Below the pieces are notes generated by a model. It did not search any database. It saw only the letters and a list, made by a program, of their open reading frames with translations, and was not told where the DNA came from. Of a DNA stretch of 18,950 bases, positions 1 to 7,597 are shown piece after piece; within the stretch, counting starts at the first letter, position 1, and every line of letters begins with the position of its first letter. The stretch spans positions 1-18,950 of the forward strand of contig JAWUVO010000034.1 of NCBI GenBank assembly GCA_034112325.1, in the 5' to 3' direction. Source of the DNA: Bermanella sp034112325 (GTDB taxonomy: Bacteria; Pseudomonadota; Gammaproteobacteria; Pseudomonadales; Oceanobacteraceae). The translations under genes were made by a program, and so were the position numbers.

Positions 1-1
1 T

Positions 2-130
2 GTGGGTATTAATTACTACATAGGATTTAACTTTGTGGTGCGCGGTGAATATCGCAAAATAATTTTAACCGGAGATCGCGGTAGTTTAAGTAATGACGCA
101 TTCCGACTGGGTTTTAGCAGCTTCTTCTAA
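2..130 (+). CDS. Outer-membrane beta-barrel protein, 3' end only
   Basis: An open frame enters from the left edge and stops at TAA 128-130, giving 42 residues of a larger protein. The residues alternate between polar and hydrophobic/aromatic (for example GINYYIGFNF and RGEYRKIIL), as in transmembrane beta strands. The chain ends in LGFSSFF: a C-terminal phenylalanine preceded by alternating hydrophobic residues is the usual signal for the BAM assembly machinery. The next gene downstream on the same strand is also a beta-barrel ending in AFF, so the two probably form a pair, perhaps co-transcribed across the 91-base gap. The start, signal peptide and most of the barrel lie outside the window, so the exact family cannot be named. 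Confidence 0.6.
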   Translation: MGINYYIGFNFVVRGEYRKIILTGDRGSLSNDAFRLGFSSFF

Positions 131-221
131 CTGTTTATTTAACGAGCCTATTTTTAAACTTTATTATCTATCTGCCTGATCAATCTGTGTAATCGCAGTA
201 CTGGGCCAAGGAATACAAATA

Positions 222-890
222 ATGAATATATTGAGCAATACCACATTAATCAAAATATCTGTTTTGCTACTTAGCGTTTGCCATGGGGCATATGCATCGG
301 CCGCCCTAGAGGCCGACGACTCGGGTAATGTACAAATCAACCCAATTATAGTGGTAGAACCTGACCCAGAGCAGCGCGAAGTTTATGAGGCTCAAATCGA
401 TTCAGAATTTTTTGAAGTAGGCTTTTTTACAGGAATTTTGGCTATTGAAGACTTTGGTACCGACGTGGTCACAGGATTCAAAGCGTCATTTCACGCCACC
501 GAAGACTTCTTTTTACAAACAAACTTCGGTAAATCTGAAGCTGGTCTAACCAGCAATGAAGTTCTTACAGACGGCGGAAACATTCTAATTAACCGCGAAT
601 ACAGCTACTACAACCTATTAGTAGGATACAACCTGTTTCCTGGTGAAACCTTTATAAATCAGAATCTAACACTCAACAGCGCATTCTATTTGGTGCTTGG
701 TGCAGGCAATACTAAATTTAACAACGACGATCATTTCACCATTACTATGGGATCTGGCTATCGTATTATTTTAAAGGATTGGCTGACTTTTAATTTGGAT
801 ATGCGTGACATGAGCTTCAAGACTGAAATAGTTGAGCCTAAGCGCACTCACAACCTAGAATTTACCGCAGGTTTAACTGCTTTTTTCTAA
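222..890 (+). CDS. Outer membrane beta-barrel domain protein
   Basis: A 222-residue predicted outer-membrane protein. Residues 1-27 form a signal peptide: a short start, a hydrophobic stretch around ISVLLLSVC and an AYASA cleavage region. The mature part begins with an acidic segment, then a barrel with motifs such as EDFGTD, YYNLLVGYNLFPGE and DDHFTITMGSGYR, and ends in LEFTAGLTAFF with the C-terminal Phe typical of BAM substrates. The pattern 'EVGFFTGILAIEDFGT...TEDFFL' resembles, from memory, the outer-membrane beta-barrel family first defined in myxobacteria and also found in gammaproteobacteria. AAGGA at 208-212, nine bases before the ATG, supports this start. It follows another beta-barrel gene and is closed by the terminator at 997-1025. 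Its role (pore or structural part of an envelope complex) cannot be read from sequence. Confidence 0.75.
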   Translation: MNILSNTTLIKISVLLLSVCHGAYASAALEADDSGNVQINPIIVVEPDPEQREVYEAQIDSEFFEVGFFTGILAIEDFGTDVVTGFKASFHATEDFFLQTNFGKSEAGLTSNEVLTDGGNILINREYSYYNLLVGYNLFPGETFINQNLTLNSAFYLVLGAGNTKFNNDDHFTITMGSGYRIILKDWLTFNLDMRDMSFKTEIVEPKRTHNLEFTAGLTAFF

Positions 891-996
891 ACCTATGGTT
901 GGCTTTAAATATAAATCCTAAAGAACAAAAGCAGAGGTTGATGGAAACCTGGTGGTTGAACTACAGGATGTGTAATTTTAATAGTAAATAATGTAT

Positions 997-1025
997 AAAA
1001 AAGGAGAGCTGAGCTCTCCTTTTTT
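997..1025. terminator. Bidirectional Rho-independent terminator
   Basis: A perfect 14-bp inverted repeat around a single G: A6-GGAGAGCT, G, AGCTCTCC-T6. In RNA it gives a GC-containing stem with a small loop, flanked by A and T runs, so it ends in a U-run in either direction. It lies between the plus-strand beta-barrel gene (ends 890) and the convergent cvfB gene (ends 1049) and can terminate both. Confidence 0.9.
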
Positions 1026-1048
1026 ATGCATACATTAATTTATTTCTA

Positions 1049-1891
1049 TTAATCTTCTGCTATCAACGTAATGCCACTTTTTTCAATGGTAATAATACGA
1101 GCTTTGTATAAAACACCAATAGCTTGTTTAAAACTATTTTTACTGCATTTAAAAACATCTTTAATTTTCTTCGGGTCGCTCTTATCGCTAATCGGCAAAA
1201 ATCCGTCTTCGGCTTGTAGTTTTTCAAGTACTTCTAATGCCAGCCCTTCAACTCGAGCAAAACCAGGGGCTTTTAGCGATATTTCTAACTTTTTGTCTTC
1301 ACGGACTCGCTGTATATATGCTTTCTTTTTATCACCACGCAATAAGTTTTCAAACACATCGCTGTGGTAAACCAATCCCCAGTATGCGCTGTCTACAATC
1401 ACCTTTACACCTAGGTCGGACTTACCTGCAATAATGATGTTGACCTCGTCGCCATTTTTGTAATGCTCGTCTTCGTCTGTATCATGTAAAAAACTGTCTA
1501 TTTTAGCTGATGCTACTAAACGATCAGCGTCATCTAAATAAATACGCACAAGCGCTTGCTTGCCTTTCTCTAAGCGATGATTTTGCTCTGAAAATGGTAC
1601 TAGTATATCTTTTGGCAGGCCCCAATCTAAAAACATCCCTACAGGACTTTCATCTACCACGTTTAAATGGGCAAAATCGCCTACTTGAGCATAAGGGGTT
1701 TTAGTGGTGGCAATTAATCGACCTTCGCTGTCACGGTAAATAAACACGTTAAGCGTGTCACCTACCTTCATGTACTCTTTAACGTACTGCTTAGGCAGCA
1801 GTATCTCGCCATGTTTGCCGCCATCTAGCTGCAAACCTCTAGGCAATTCTTTTATTGCGGTTAATTCGTTAAAACGACCAACATTCAACAT
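1049..1891 (-). CDS. cvfB: CvfB/YitL-family S1-like RNA-binding protein
   Basis: A 280-residue cytoplasmic protein of the CvfB/YitL family. The family architecture is consecutive S1-like OB-fold domains followed by a winged-helix domain. Here the first S1-like unit spans about residues 1-60 (GEILLPKQYVKEYMKVGD), the second about 66-130 (VGMFLDWGLPKDILVPFSEQ), and the third about 145-207 (GDEVNIIIAGKSDLG, ending before LEISLK). The winged helix is about 225-280 (FKCSKNSFKQAIGVLYKARIITI). In Staphylococcus CvfB affects virulence gene expression; in proteobacteria the role is poorly known, probably RNA binding in post-transcriptional control. The ATG at 1891 has a GAGAGAG ribosome-binding stretch just upstream. 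It is last on the minus strand after tpm, 149 bases away, with its own candidate promoter at 1953-1981. Confidence 0.88.
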   Translation of the reverse strand: MLNVGRFNELTAIKELPRGLQLDGGKHGEILLPKQYVKEYMKVGDTLNVFIYRDSEGRLIATTKTPYAQVGDFAHLNVVDESPVGMFLDWGLPKDILVPFSEQNHRLEKGKQALVRIYLDDADRLVASAKIDSFLHDTDEDEHYKNGDEVNIIIAGKSDLGVKVIVDSAYWGLVYHSDVFENLLRGDKKKAYIQRVREDKKLEISLKAPGFARVEGLALEVLEKLQAEDGFLPISDKSDPKKIKDVFKCSKNSFKQAIGVLYKARIITIEKSGITLIAED

Positions 1892-1952
1892 AATATCTCT
1901 CTCGGGTAAGGCATAACTTCATGCCATTGGGTGTACGATTTAATAGCGCGCC

Positions 1953-1981
1953 ATTGTAATGAATTTAGCCGCCGTTGTAAC
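1953..1981 (-). promoter_or_regulatory. Candidate sigma70 promoter of cvfB
   Basis: On the minus strand GTTACA (-35, 4 of 6 matches) and TACAAT (-10, 5 of 6) are separated by 17 bases. This would place the transcription start about 55 bases before the cvfB ATG. It is a motif match by eye only and such matches occur by chance in AT-rich DNA. Confidence 0.3.
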
Positions 1982-2040
1982 AGAATAAAAACAACCAAAC
2001 TAGTCTACCGAATCACTTTGTAAGCATATCAATTGTCCTA

Positions 2041-2721
2041 TTAACTCTTTGGCTTAAGCAAGAAGGCTCTTTGATAAAATTCAGTTAAGCCTTTCTGTTT
2101 AAACCTAGGCTCTTTATCTATAATATTTTGTTGTTTAATAGACTCTATTTCATAGTAACTGGAATAATGTCGTGTCACCTCTGCTGGTGAAACGCTAAAT
2201 GGTGGCCCTGACATTTGCTGCTGAGGGTAATCTAATGTCATTAGCAGTTGCTGGGCATTAGCGCACAGGTTTTGAATATGCTGGCAGTATTGTTGACGCA
2301 TTTCAAAAGGTAAAGCCACCAGCGCAGCTCGATCATATATCCAGTCTATAGAGGTTTTACTATTTACTAACTCTGTCGTTAGGTTAAAAAAATCACCCAC
2401 AAATACGCTCAAATTCTCTGAGCTGTATAGCTTTCCGGGAGCCTCCCAACCTTTAGTATTCAAAGCAATTTCTGGACTTATATTAAGCCTTGCAAACAAT
2501 TCTTTAACCGCTGCTTCACTTAGTTCATTGGCCACTACTTTAAGCCCTTGCCCTAACAGAAAATCAATATCGTGGGTTTTTCCGCACAAGGGGACAAATA
2601 CAGTTTGATCTTGGTTAAAACTCAGTGTCGAAAATATACTAACCAGCCACGGGTGAGGAGCGTCTAAGTGAAAACCAATTTCATTTTTTTGCCATTTATC
2701 GTGCCAGAACTCGGGGGTCAT
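2041..2721 (-). CDS. tpm: Thiopurine S-methyltransferase
   Basis: A 226-residue class I SAM-dependent methyltransferase of the TPMT family, close to the usual bacterial length of about 215-220. The N-terminus has the family pattern FWHDKWQKNEIGFH (residues 5-18). The SAM-binding loop is the diagnostic VFVPLCGKTHDIDFL (about 41-55), followed by VVANELSEAAV (62-72), where the acidic residue after beta 2 contacts the ribose. Later blocks DWIYDRAALVALP and LLMTLDY complete the Rossmann-like fold. Bacterial members methylate thiopurines and in some species selenium or tellurium compounds; the natural substrate is uncertain. The start codon is ATG. The gene begins 20 bases after ygfX ends, so it is probably co-transcribed with sdhE-ygfX. 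Confidence 0.92.
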   Translation of the reverse strand: MTPEFWHDKWQKNEIGFHLDAPHPWLVSIFSTLSFNQDQTVFVPLCGKTHDIDFLLGQGLKVVANELSEAAVKELFARLNISPEIALNTKGWEAPGKLYSSENLSVFVGDFFNLTTELVNSKTSIDWIYDRAALVALPFEMRQQYCQHIQNLCANAQQLLMTLDYPQQQMSGPPFSVSPAEVTRHYSSYYEIESIKQQNIIDKEPRFKQKGLTEFYQRAFLLKPKS

Positions 2722-2741
2722 AATTTAATTACCAATTACTT

Positions 2742-3170
2742 TTATAAGGACTTTAACATACAACGAAACTGCCTAAAAACCTCTCGGTCAACAGTATCAA
2801 TGCTGATAATTTCATGATGAACTTTAGATTCTATACGGTAAGAAAATAATACCAGTGAATGAAAGATCTGAGTTTTGATTAGCTTAACTTTTAAGCGGTT
2901 ATTATCAACTTTCTCGCTGATAGCAGGGTTTTTAGACCATAGGTAAAGCTCAGAAGAACTCAATTGCCAGTAGCGTTTTCGCTGAAAAACAAACTGAGAT
3001 TTAGACAGGCGATAGCCATACCATGCTATTACAACTAACGAAGGGAGTAGTATAAAAACGTTAACTAAAGGCTGAAAAGCCAAAACCACCAGCGTGACTG
3101 TTATCACAAGCCATGCTGCGGTTTGAATATAATATGACGGGCTAACCGAGAGGTTAACTGGGTTGTACAC
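2742..3170 (-). CDS. ygfX: YgfX-family membrane protein
   Basis: A 142-residue inner-membrane protein. Two hydrophobic segments at about residues 14-31 (YIQTAAWLVITVTLVVLA) and 36-52 (VNVFILLPSLVVIAWYG) are followed by a soluble tail of about 85 residues containing WQLSSSELYLW. This architecture and its position directly behind sdhE identify it as YgfX (also called CptA). In E. coli YgfX was reported as a toxin-like protein acting on cytoskeletal proteins, and in Serratia as a partner of SdhE; which role applies here is unknown. It starts with GTG at 3170 inside the end of sdhE (17-base overlap) with only a weak ribosome-binding site, which suggests translational coupling. Confidence 0.82.
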   Translation of the reverse strand: MYNPVNLSVSPSYYIQTAAWLVITVTLVVLAFQPLVNVFILLPSLVVIAWYGYRLSKSQFVFQRKRYWQLSSSELYLWSKNPAISEKVDNNRLKVKLIKTQIFHSLVLFSYRIESKVHHEIISIDTVDREVFRQFRCMLKSL

Positions 3171-3438
3171 GACTTAGAATCATATCGACCATATAGATAT
3201 GATCTGGATGAGTTGGAGAAGACGTTTGCATAAACCACGCCCACAAGTCTGGGTCTTCACAGTCTAGTAGATTACGATATTTAGCTTGGTCTTCTTCACT
3301 TAGATCGCTGTATACATTTTCTAAAAAAGGTAAAAACAACAGATCAAGCTCTAGCATGCCACGACGGCTATGCCACCAAAGGCGTTTTTTTTCTGTGGCT
3401 AAATCTTCAGCGGTCAATTTCGAACGATCTTCTGACAC
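3154..3438 (-). CDS. sdhE: FAD assembly factor SdhE
   Basis: A 94-residue soluble protein of the SdhE/YgfY (CptB) family, close to the 88 residues of the E. coli protein. It carries the conserved RGMLE (RGxxE) motif at residues 26-30 in KKRLWWHSRRGMLELD, followed by LPFLE and the C-terminal LLDCEDPDLWAWFM block. SdhE promotes covalent attachment of FAD to the succinate dehydrogenase flavoprotein and also acts on fumarate reductase. The start is GTG at 3438; a strong AGAGG ribosome-binding site (minus strand, 3444-3448) five bases upstream supports it. It is the first gene of the minus-strand group sdhE-ygfX-tpm and is divergent from ygfZ. A perfect inverted repeat lies directly upstream of the ribosome-binding site. 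Confidence 0.93.
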   Translation of the reverse strand: MSEDRSKLTAEDLATEKKRLWWHSRRGMLELDLLFLPFLENVYSDLSEEDQAKYRNLLDCEDPDLWAWFMQTSSPTHPDHIYMVDMILSRVQPS

Positions 3439-3449
3439 TAGAACCTCTT

Positions 3450-3464
3450 TACTATTAAATAGTA
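3450..3464. repeat. Perfect 7-bp inverted repeat in sdhE leader
   Basis: TACTATT-A-AATAGTA is a perfect inverted repeat with a one-base centre. It sits two bases upstream of the sdhE ribosome-binding site, in the 215-base gap shared with ygfZ. It could be a repressor site or part of the sdhE promoter. It is AT-rich, so chance remains possible. No other clear site was found in this gap. Confidence 0.35.
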
Positions 3465-3653
3465 CGCTTTAAATATTGGGTAAAACAGCTACCACAGTAA
3501 GTGCGGCAATATAACGTTTTAGCAGTATATCAAAGGCACCTGTGTTTGGCATAGTTGCTTTTATACTACTGGCATTACATTGACTAGGATTTGTATGGCT
3601 AGAGAGGCTAAACCTTAGTAAAATACTCGGGAATTATATTTATTGGATAACCC

Positions 3654-4682
3654 ATGTCTGAATTTTGGAACCGTGTCATCGCCAAAACCCCGCTTACGGC
3701 TCAAACAACTGTTGAGCAGTTAATTGTCCCAGCGATTAAACAGACAGACCCTAACCCATGCGTACTTGCTCCTATCGACAACCGAACCGTTCTATCTATA
3801 ACCGGTCCCGATAGCGCCAAATTCATGCAAGGACAGTTTACATGCAACCTACAAGAAATTACTGACACCCAATTCAGGTTAGGTGCCTGCTGTAATGCTA
3901 AGGGGCGAATGATTGCTAACTTTACTATTGGTAAACATAGCGACGGGTTTTTAATGGCTATAGACAAAAGTCTGGCCGAGCAACTACAGGCTCATCTTAA
4001 AAAGTATAAAGTGTTCTTTAAAACCGAATTTCAAGCTTCAAACTATGTAATGGCAGGCATCAAAGGTGCAAACGCCTCTGCGCTGCTCACCAATATATTA
4101 GGCGGTTGTCCCACCGAAGACTTTGGCCAATACAGCTTTAAGCAAGGCATTGTTACCCAGCTACCCTATAAAGCTGGTTATGAAGTTTGGCTAATGCCGG
4201 ATTCTGCCGAACAAATAATCGAACAGCTCCTATCTAAGGCCTTATTTGCAGATAGCCAGTATTGGCCCTTGAACTTAATCAGTAATGGCTTGGGGCAATT
4301 AACATTAGAAAATACCGAGGCTCATATTCCCCAAATGCTGAACCTGGCCCTTATCGGTGGCATTAGCTTTAATAAAGGCTGCTATACGGGGCAAGAAATT
4401 GTGGCTCGGATGCAATATCTAGGTAAATCAAAGCGTAATATGTACCTTATTGCTGTGGAAGGTGAGACACCTGTGGGCGGCGAAATATTCACGGCCGATT
4501 CTAAATCGGCCGTGGGTGTAATTATTAATGCTGTGACTTTGGGTTTGACTACGACAGCATTGGCCGTTATTGAAAACAAGCACACAGAAACACCATTATT
4601 TATATCCTCAAATCTAGGTAATTCTGTAGAGCTGCTATCCTTACCATATAATCCAAAGTACCACTCACAAGATAAAGACTAA
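3654..4682 (+). CDS. ygfZ: tRNA-modifying protein YgfZ (folate-binding)
   Basis: A 342-residue cytoplasmic protein related to the glycine-cleavage T protein. The folate-binding beta-barrel region is recognisable from ITGPDSAKFMQGQFTCNL (about residues 49-66) and ACCNAKGRMIANF (78-90). The family signature KGCYTGQEIVARMQYLG begins at residue 241; its cysteine (C243) is the residue reported as essential for function in E. coli. YgfZ binds tetrahydrofolate, supports Fe-S enzymes such as MiaB and so influences tRNA modification. The ATG start lacks a strong ribosome-binding site (only GGATAA nearby). The divergent arrangement with sdhE-ygfX matches E. coli, which strongly supports the call. It precedes an HDOD gene on the same strand. 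Confidence 0.93.
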   Translation: MSEFWNRVIAKTPLTAQTTVEQLIVPAIKQTDPNPCVLAPIDNRTVLSITGPDSAKFMQGQFTCNLQEITDTQFRLGACCNAKGRMIANFTIGKHSDGFLMAIDKSLAEQLQAHLKKYKVFFKTEFQASNYVMAGIKGANASALLTNILGGCPTEDFGQYSFKQGIVTQLPYKAGYEVWLMPDSAEQIIEQLLSKALFADSQYWPLNLISNGLGQLTLENTEAHIPQMLNLALIGGISFNKGCYTGQEIVARMQYLGKSKRNMYLIAVEGETPVGGEIFTADSKSAVGVIINAVTLGLTTTALAVIENKHTETPLFISSNLGNSVELLSLPYNPKYHSQDKD

Positions 4683-4713
4683 CCCATAGCGTTTTGATGC
4701 AACTGACTATGGG
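4683..4713. repeat. Stem-loop between ygfZ and HDOD gene
   Basis: CCCATAG (4683-4689) pairs perfectly with CTATGGG (4707-4713), starting one base after the ygfZ stop. GTT/AAC inside the loop could extend the structure. No T-run follows, so it is not a standard Rho-independent terminator. It may protect the ygfZ mRNA end or lower read-through into the HDOD gene, whose AAGGA ribosome-binding site is at 4725-4729. Confidence 0.4.
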
Positions 4714-4736
4714 CAGCTCTAAGAAAGGATGCACCC

Positions 4737-5570
4737 ATGACCAGCTTATTAGAGACGGTTGCCAATGACCTTATTACGCAAATTAAGGAAGATACACTTA
4801 TCTTGCCTAGCCTGCCCGAAGTCTGCCTTAAAGTTAGAGATGTGGCAGAAGACATCGAGTCGGATATTCCTCAGTTAGCCAAAATTATCGCTCAAGACGC
4901 TGCTTTAGCTGCCAGAATTATAAAAGTAGCCAACAGCCCACTGGTAAGAACCCCATCTGAAGTAACCGATATTGGTACAGCTGTAGCCCGCTTAGGTATC
5001 AACTTTACGTCAAACCTAGCAATGGGTTTAGCCATGGAGCAAATGTTTCAAGCTACCAGCGATGTAATCGATAAGCGCATGCGTAGCATCTGGACCCAAT
5101 CTAGTGAAATTGCCTCTATATGCCACGTAATGGCCATGCACTACACCAAATTATTGCCCGACCAAGCCATGCTGGGTGGCTTGATACACAAGATTGGTGC
5201 ACTACCCATATTGGCTTATGCCGAGGATAATAATGCGCTTTTAAATGACGGGTTTGCCCTAGACAAGCTTATTGAAAAACTGCATCCAGTGATTGGTACA
5301 TACATAGTTAAAGCTTGGAAATTTCCAACCGAGCTACAGAATATTCCCAGTCAATACCTTAAGTTTGACAGAACCCCCGACGTGCCAGACTATGCCGACT
5401 TAGTTCAGGTAGCTGTATTGCAAAGCTTAGCCGAAACCAACCACCCTTATACCGAGCTTGATTGGAGCACTATAGGCTCGTTTGAACGCCTTGGTATTTC
5501 ACCTGAGGTAGACATGACTGAAATGGTAGAGCTAGAAGAGGGCGAGAGTATTACAGGGCTACTCAGCTAG
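4737..5570 (+). CDS. HDOD domain-containing protein
   Basis: A 277-residue cytoplasmic protein made almost entirely of one HDOD domain. Typical blocks are LPSLPEVCLKVRDVAED (near residue 23), IIAQDAALAARIIKVANSP (49-67) and DIGTAVARLGINFTSNLAMGLAMEQ. HDOD domains resemble HD phosphohydrolases but normally lack the catalytic HD pair; they are found in signalling and regulatory proteins, some linked to motility, type IV pili or stress. There is no added GGDEF, EAL or receiver domain here, so it probably works by protein interaction. AAGGA at 4725-4729, seven bases before the ATG, supports the start. It lies 54 bases after ygfZ and about 80 bases before a coiled-coil membrane protein gene. Confidence 0.9.
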   Translation: MTSLLETVANDLITQIKEDTLILPSLPEVCLKVRDVAEDIESDIPQLAKIIAQDAALAARIIKVANSPLVRTPSEVTDIGTAVARLGINFTSNLAMGLAMEQMFQATSDVIDKRMRSIWTQSSEIASICHVMAMHYTKLLPDQAMLGGLIHKIGALPILAYAEDNNALLNDGFALDKLIEKLHPVIGTYIVKAWKFPTELQNIPSQYLKFDRTPDVPDYADLVQVAVLQSLAETNHPYTELDWSTIGSFERLGISPEVDMTEMVELEEGESITGLLS

Positions 5571-5651
5571 AATATATGCCTATAGTACCAAACAAGCATA
5601 ACCTCCAGCTTAGTCTATACTTTGGCTATATAAACTGATTTAGAGGCTGTT

Positions 5652-6227
5652 ATGGCTGACGAACGACTTATCAATGAAGACCCAGAAACAGATGACGAAG
5701 AACAGGGCGTCGCCTTTTATAAATCACCATTATTTATGCAAGTATTAAAAATTAGTGCTGCCCTTGGTGTGATCAGTTCGTTATTAACCGGCTTAATTAT
5801 TACTAATAATCGTCTCAGTAATCTAGAGGACCAAATCACTGTATTTTCTGATCAAGTGACAACATTCCAAATGCAACATGAGACCGTTATACAAAATGTT
5901 AAAATACTGACTAAAAGTAATACTCAGCTTGTAGAGGATGTTGGCACACTTGATTTAGGTGCAGCTAAAGGCGAGCTTAGCCAAGCTTTGACTATATTAA
6001 ATACGCAAAGTGACGCAATTAAGCAGCAACTAGCTACCACTCGCAATGGTTTAATCAGCTTATCTAGGATGATAAAAGGCAGCCGTGTTTGGCAAGATGA
6101 TTATAAAGGAAGATACCAGACGTTGTTTGACGACAACGAAAAAATCATTGAATCTATTAAAAAATTACGTGGCATTCAAAAAAAGCCTGTAGAACCCGAC
6201 CCTACTTTTTTAGAGATGGACTTTTAA
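5652..6227 (+). CDS. Membrane-anchored coiled-coil protein, unknown function
   Basis: A 191-residue protein that I do not recognise. Residues 1-20 are very acidic (ERLINEDPETDDEEQG) and probably cytoplasmic. One hydrophobic segment at about 28-50 (FMQVLKISAALGVISSLLTGLII) forms a membrane anchor. Residues 51-130 show heptad-like spacing of hydrophobics (NRLSNLEDQITVFSDQVTTF), indicating a coiled coil, probably periplasmic. The tail is charged and ends FLEMDF. AGAGG at 5642-5646, five bases before the ATG, is a good ribosome-binding site. It follows the HDOD gene by about 80 bases and may share its transcript. There are no cysteines and no enzymatic motif, so a structural or scaffolding role is an inference only. 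Confidence 0.6.
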   Translation: MADERLINEDPETDDEEQGVAFYKSPLFMQVLKISAALGVISSLLTGLIITNNRLSNLEDQITVFSDQVTTFQMQHETVIQNVKILTKSNTQLVEDVGTLDLGAAKGELSQALTILNTQSDAIKQQLATTRNGLISLSRMIKGSRVWQDDYKGRYQTLFDDNEKIIESIKKLRGIQKKPVEPDPTFLEMDF

Positions 6228-6269
6228 CGGCGTATTTAATTTCTCTGTTAAGCTTGTTAAACTAGCTGC

Positions 6270-6746
6270 ATGACCACACCCAATCACACTAAATTAACAT
6301 CCAAACTAGAATTTAAAGAATGGAATGAAAGTAATTTTCGCGCCGTTAATAAATTTTACAAAAGCCAAAAACACAAAGGCAGTGCCAGCGCAGACGAGCG
6401 TGTTTTTGTAGTCCAAAAGAATGGACACAAGGATGGCCAAAATACTTCCGAGTCAAAAATTATAGCCGCAGTACGACTAGTGCCCTATCAAGATTATTAT
6501 TGGCTGCGCAGTTTATATGTTGAAAAAAGCCTGCAGGGAAATAATATTGGCTCGCAACTGTTATTGTTTGTTAATCAAAACATACAACAGACTATTCACT
6601 GCTTTCCTTATACCCACCTTAAGGTATTTTATCAGCAATGCGATTACTCCTTAACCGAATTAAACGACCTACCTCAGACGCTTCAACAACTATATCAACG
6701 CTATAGTATGAAAAGTGATGGTATTTTAATTATGAGCCAGGTTTAA
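6270..6746 (+). CDS. GNAT family N-acetyltransferase
   Basis: A 158-residue protein with the GNAT fold core. IIAAVRLVPYQDYYWLRSLYVEKSLQGNNIGSQLL (residues 64-98) contains beta 4 followed by the acetyl-CoA pyrophosphate loop, here Q89-GNNIGS, close to the classical Q/RxxGxG/A. The N-terminal LEFKEWNESNFRAVNKFYKSQ is the usual acceptor-binding helix region. The acceptor (small molecule, peptide or protein) cannot be inferred. There is no clear ribosome-binding site before the ATG, so the start is the least certain part. It lies 42 bases after the coiled-coil gene. Confidence 0.8.
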   Translation: MTTPNHTKLTSKLEFKEWNESNFRAVNKFYKSQKHKGSASADERVFVVQKNGHKDGQNTSESKIIAAVRLVPYQDYYWLRSLYVEKSLQGNNIGSQLLLFVNQNIQQTIHCFPYTHLKVFYQQCDYSLTELNDLPQTLQQLYQRYSMKSDGILIMSQV

Positions 6747-6881
6747 ACGTTAAAAGCTTAAATGGGCTGTTCATTTGCTACTAGATTGCTTAAAGAAGCC
6801 TATAAAAAGTCATGATGAGTCATTACATTAGCCAATACAGGTAGTTAAAATCGCCTAAAGTCTTATATTACTAGAGTCGCT

Positions 6882-7370
6882 ATGAACAACAAAAATCGCT
6901 TAACTACCGCAGTAAGTCAAATACAACGCCTACCTAAATCTCTTCATCAATTTGCCATGAGCAAAATCTTTGGTAATAAGATCAAATATGCTGGTCATTC
7001 TGGAATCCGCTTTGAAGCACTTTCTGAAGAGCTGTGTATTGTCAGTATTAAAAATAATAAAAAAGTTCAAAACCATATTGGTGGTATTCATGCAGCTGCC
7101 ATGGCTTTACTAGCAGAAACCGCTACCGGCTTTGTATTTGGAATGAATGTTCCTGATAGTAAATTACCGTTAATCAAAAAAATGGATATTGATTATGTAA
7201 AGCGCTCAAGTGGAAATATGAAGGCAGTGGCATCACTGACTCAAGAACAAATCCTATCTATTAAAACAGAAGAGAAAGGCAGTGTTGTGGTTCCCGTGGT
7301 TATCACCGACGAAGCCAATGTAGAACCTATAAAGGCTAGCATGACTTGGGCATGGACCAGTAAGCGATAG
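6882..7370 (+). CDS. DUF4442 hotdog-fold thioesterase-like protein
   Basis: A 162-residue protein of the DUF4442 (YiiD C-terminal/PaaI-like) hotdog superfamily. The central helix carries NHIGGIHAAAMALLAETATGF (starting at residue 64), in which H70 and E79 sit where hotdog thioesterases place substrate-binding and catalytic residues. The C-terminal strands (GSVVVPVVITD, KASMTWAWTSK) complete the fold. Related proteins hydrolyse acyl-CoA esters or bind fatty acyl groups; the substrate here is not known. The 135-base gap upstream holds a TATATT that could be a -10 element, unproven. It is followed by an alpha/beta hydrolase and then a convergent MaoC hydratase, so several acyl-processing families lie together. 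Confidence 0.82.
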   Translation: MNNKNRLTTAVSQIQRLPKSLHQFAMSKIFGNKIKYAGHSGIRFEALSEELCIVSIKNNKKVQNHIGGIHAAAMALLAETATGFVFGMNVPDSKLPLIKKMDIDYVKRSSGNMKAVASLTQEQILSIKTEEKGSVVVPVVITDEANVEPIKASMTWAWTSKR

Positions 7371-7398
7371 TCTCCTAACAGTAAAACCTGCACAAAAA

Positions 7399-7423
7399 AA
7401 AGCAAAAGATAAAAAGATGCTTT
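7399..7423 (+). terminator. Weak hairpin after DUF4442 gene
   Basis: AAAGCA (7399-7404) can pair with TGCTTT (7418-7423) around an A-rich 13-base loop, 29 bases after the DUF4442 stop. Only a short T-run follows, so this is at best a weak terminator. The rest of the 227-base gap to the alpha/beta hydrolase holds no other structure that I can support. Confidence 0.2.
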
Positions 7424-7597
7424 CCTATAGGGCAATTTATTGAGATATAAACCTTTAAAATCTTTGATCGTTAAAAAGGTCAAAATTGTTACAGTTTTTA
7501 GTTGCAATCATAGTGGCGCATCTTTACATTACCATGAATGCAAATTTGAGCTTTTAGACTAGGCTTAAAAAATCAGTAAATATTGATCGAGACACAT

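Noticed and set aside
1071..1704. Three plus-strand frames inside cvfB
   Set aside because: They are antisense to a gene with clear family similarity and have no similarity of their own.
3546..3560. TTGGCA...TTGC resembling a sigma54 -24/-12 promoter before ygfZ
   Set aside because: The GG to GC spacing is three bases too short for sigma54 recognition.
3580..3608. TTGACT as a -35 box for ygfZ
   Set aside because: No -10-like hexamer at 16-18 bases; the sequence there is AGAGGC.
7241..7507. Minus-strand 88-codon frame over the DUF4442 gene end
   Set aside because: It overlaps a supported gene antisense and shows no recognisable domain or start signal.
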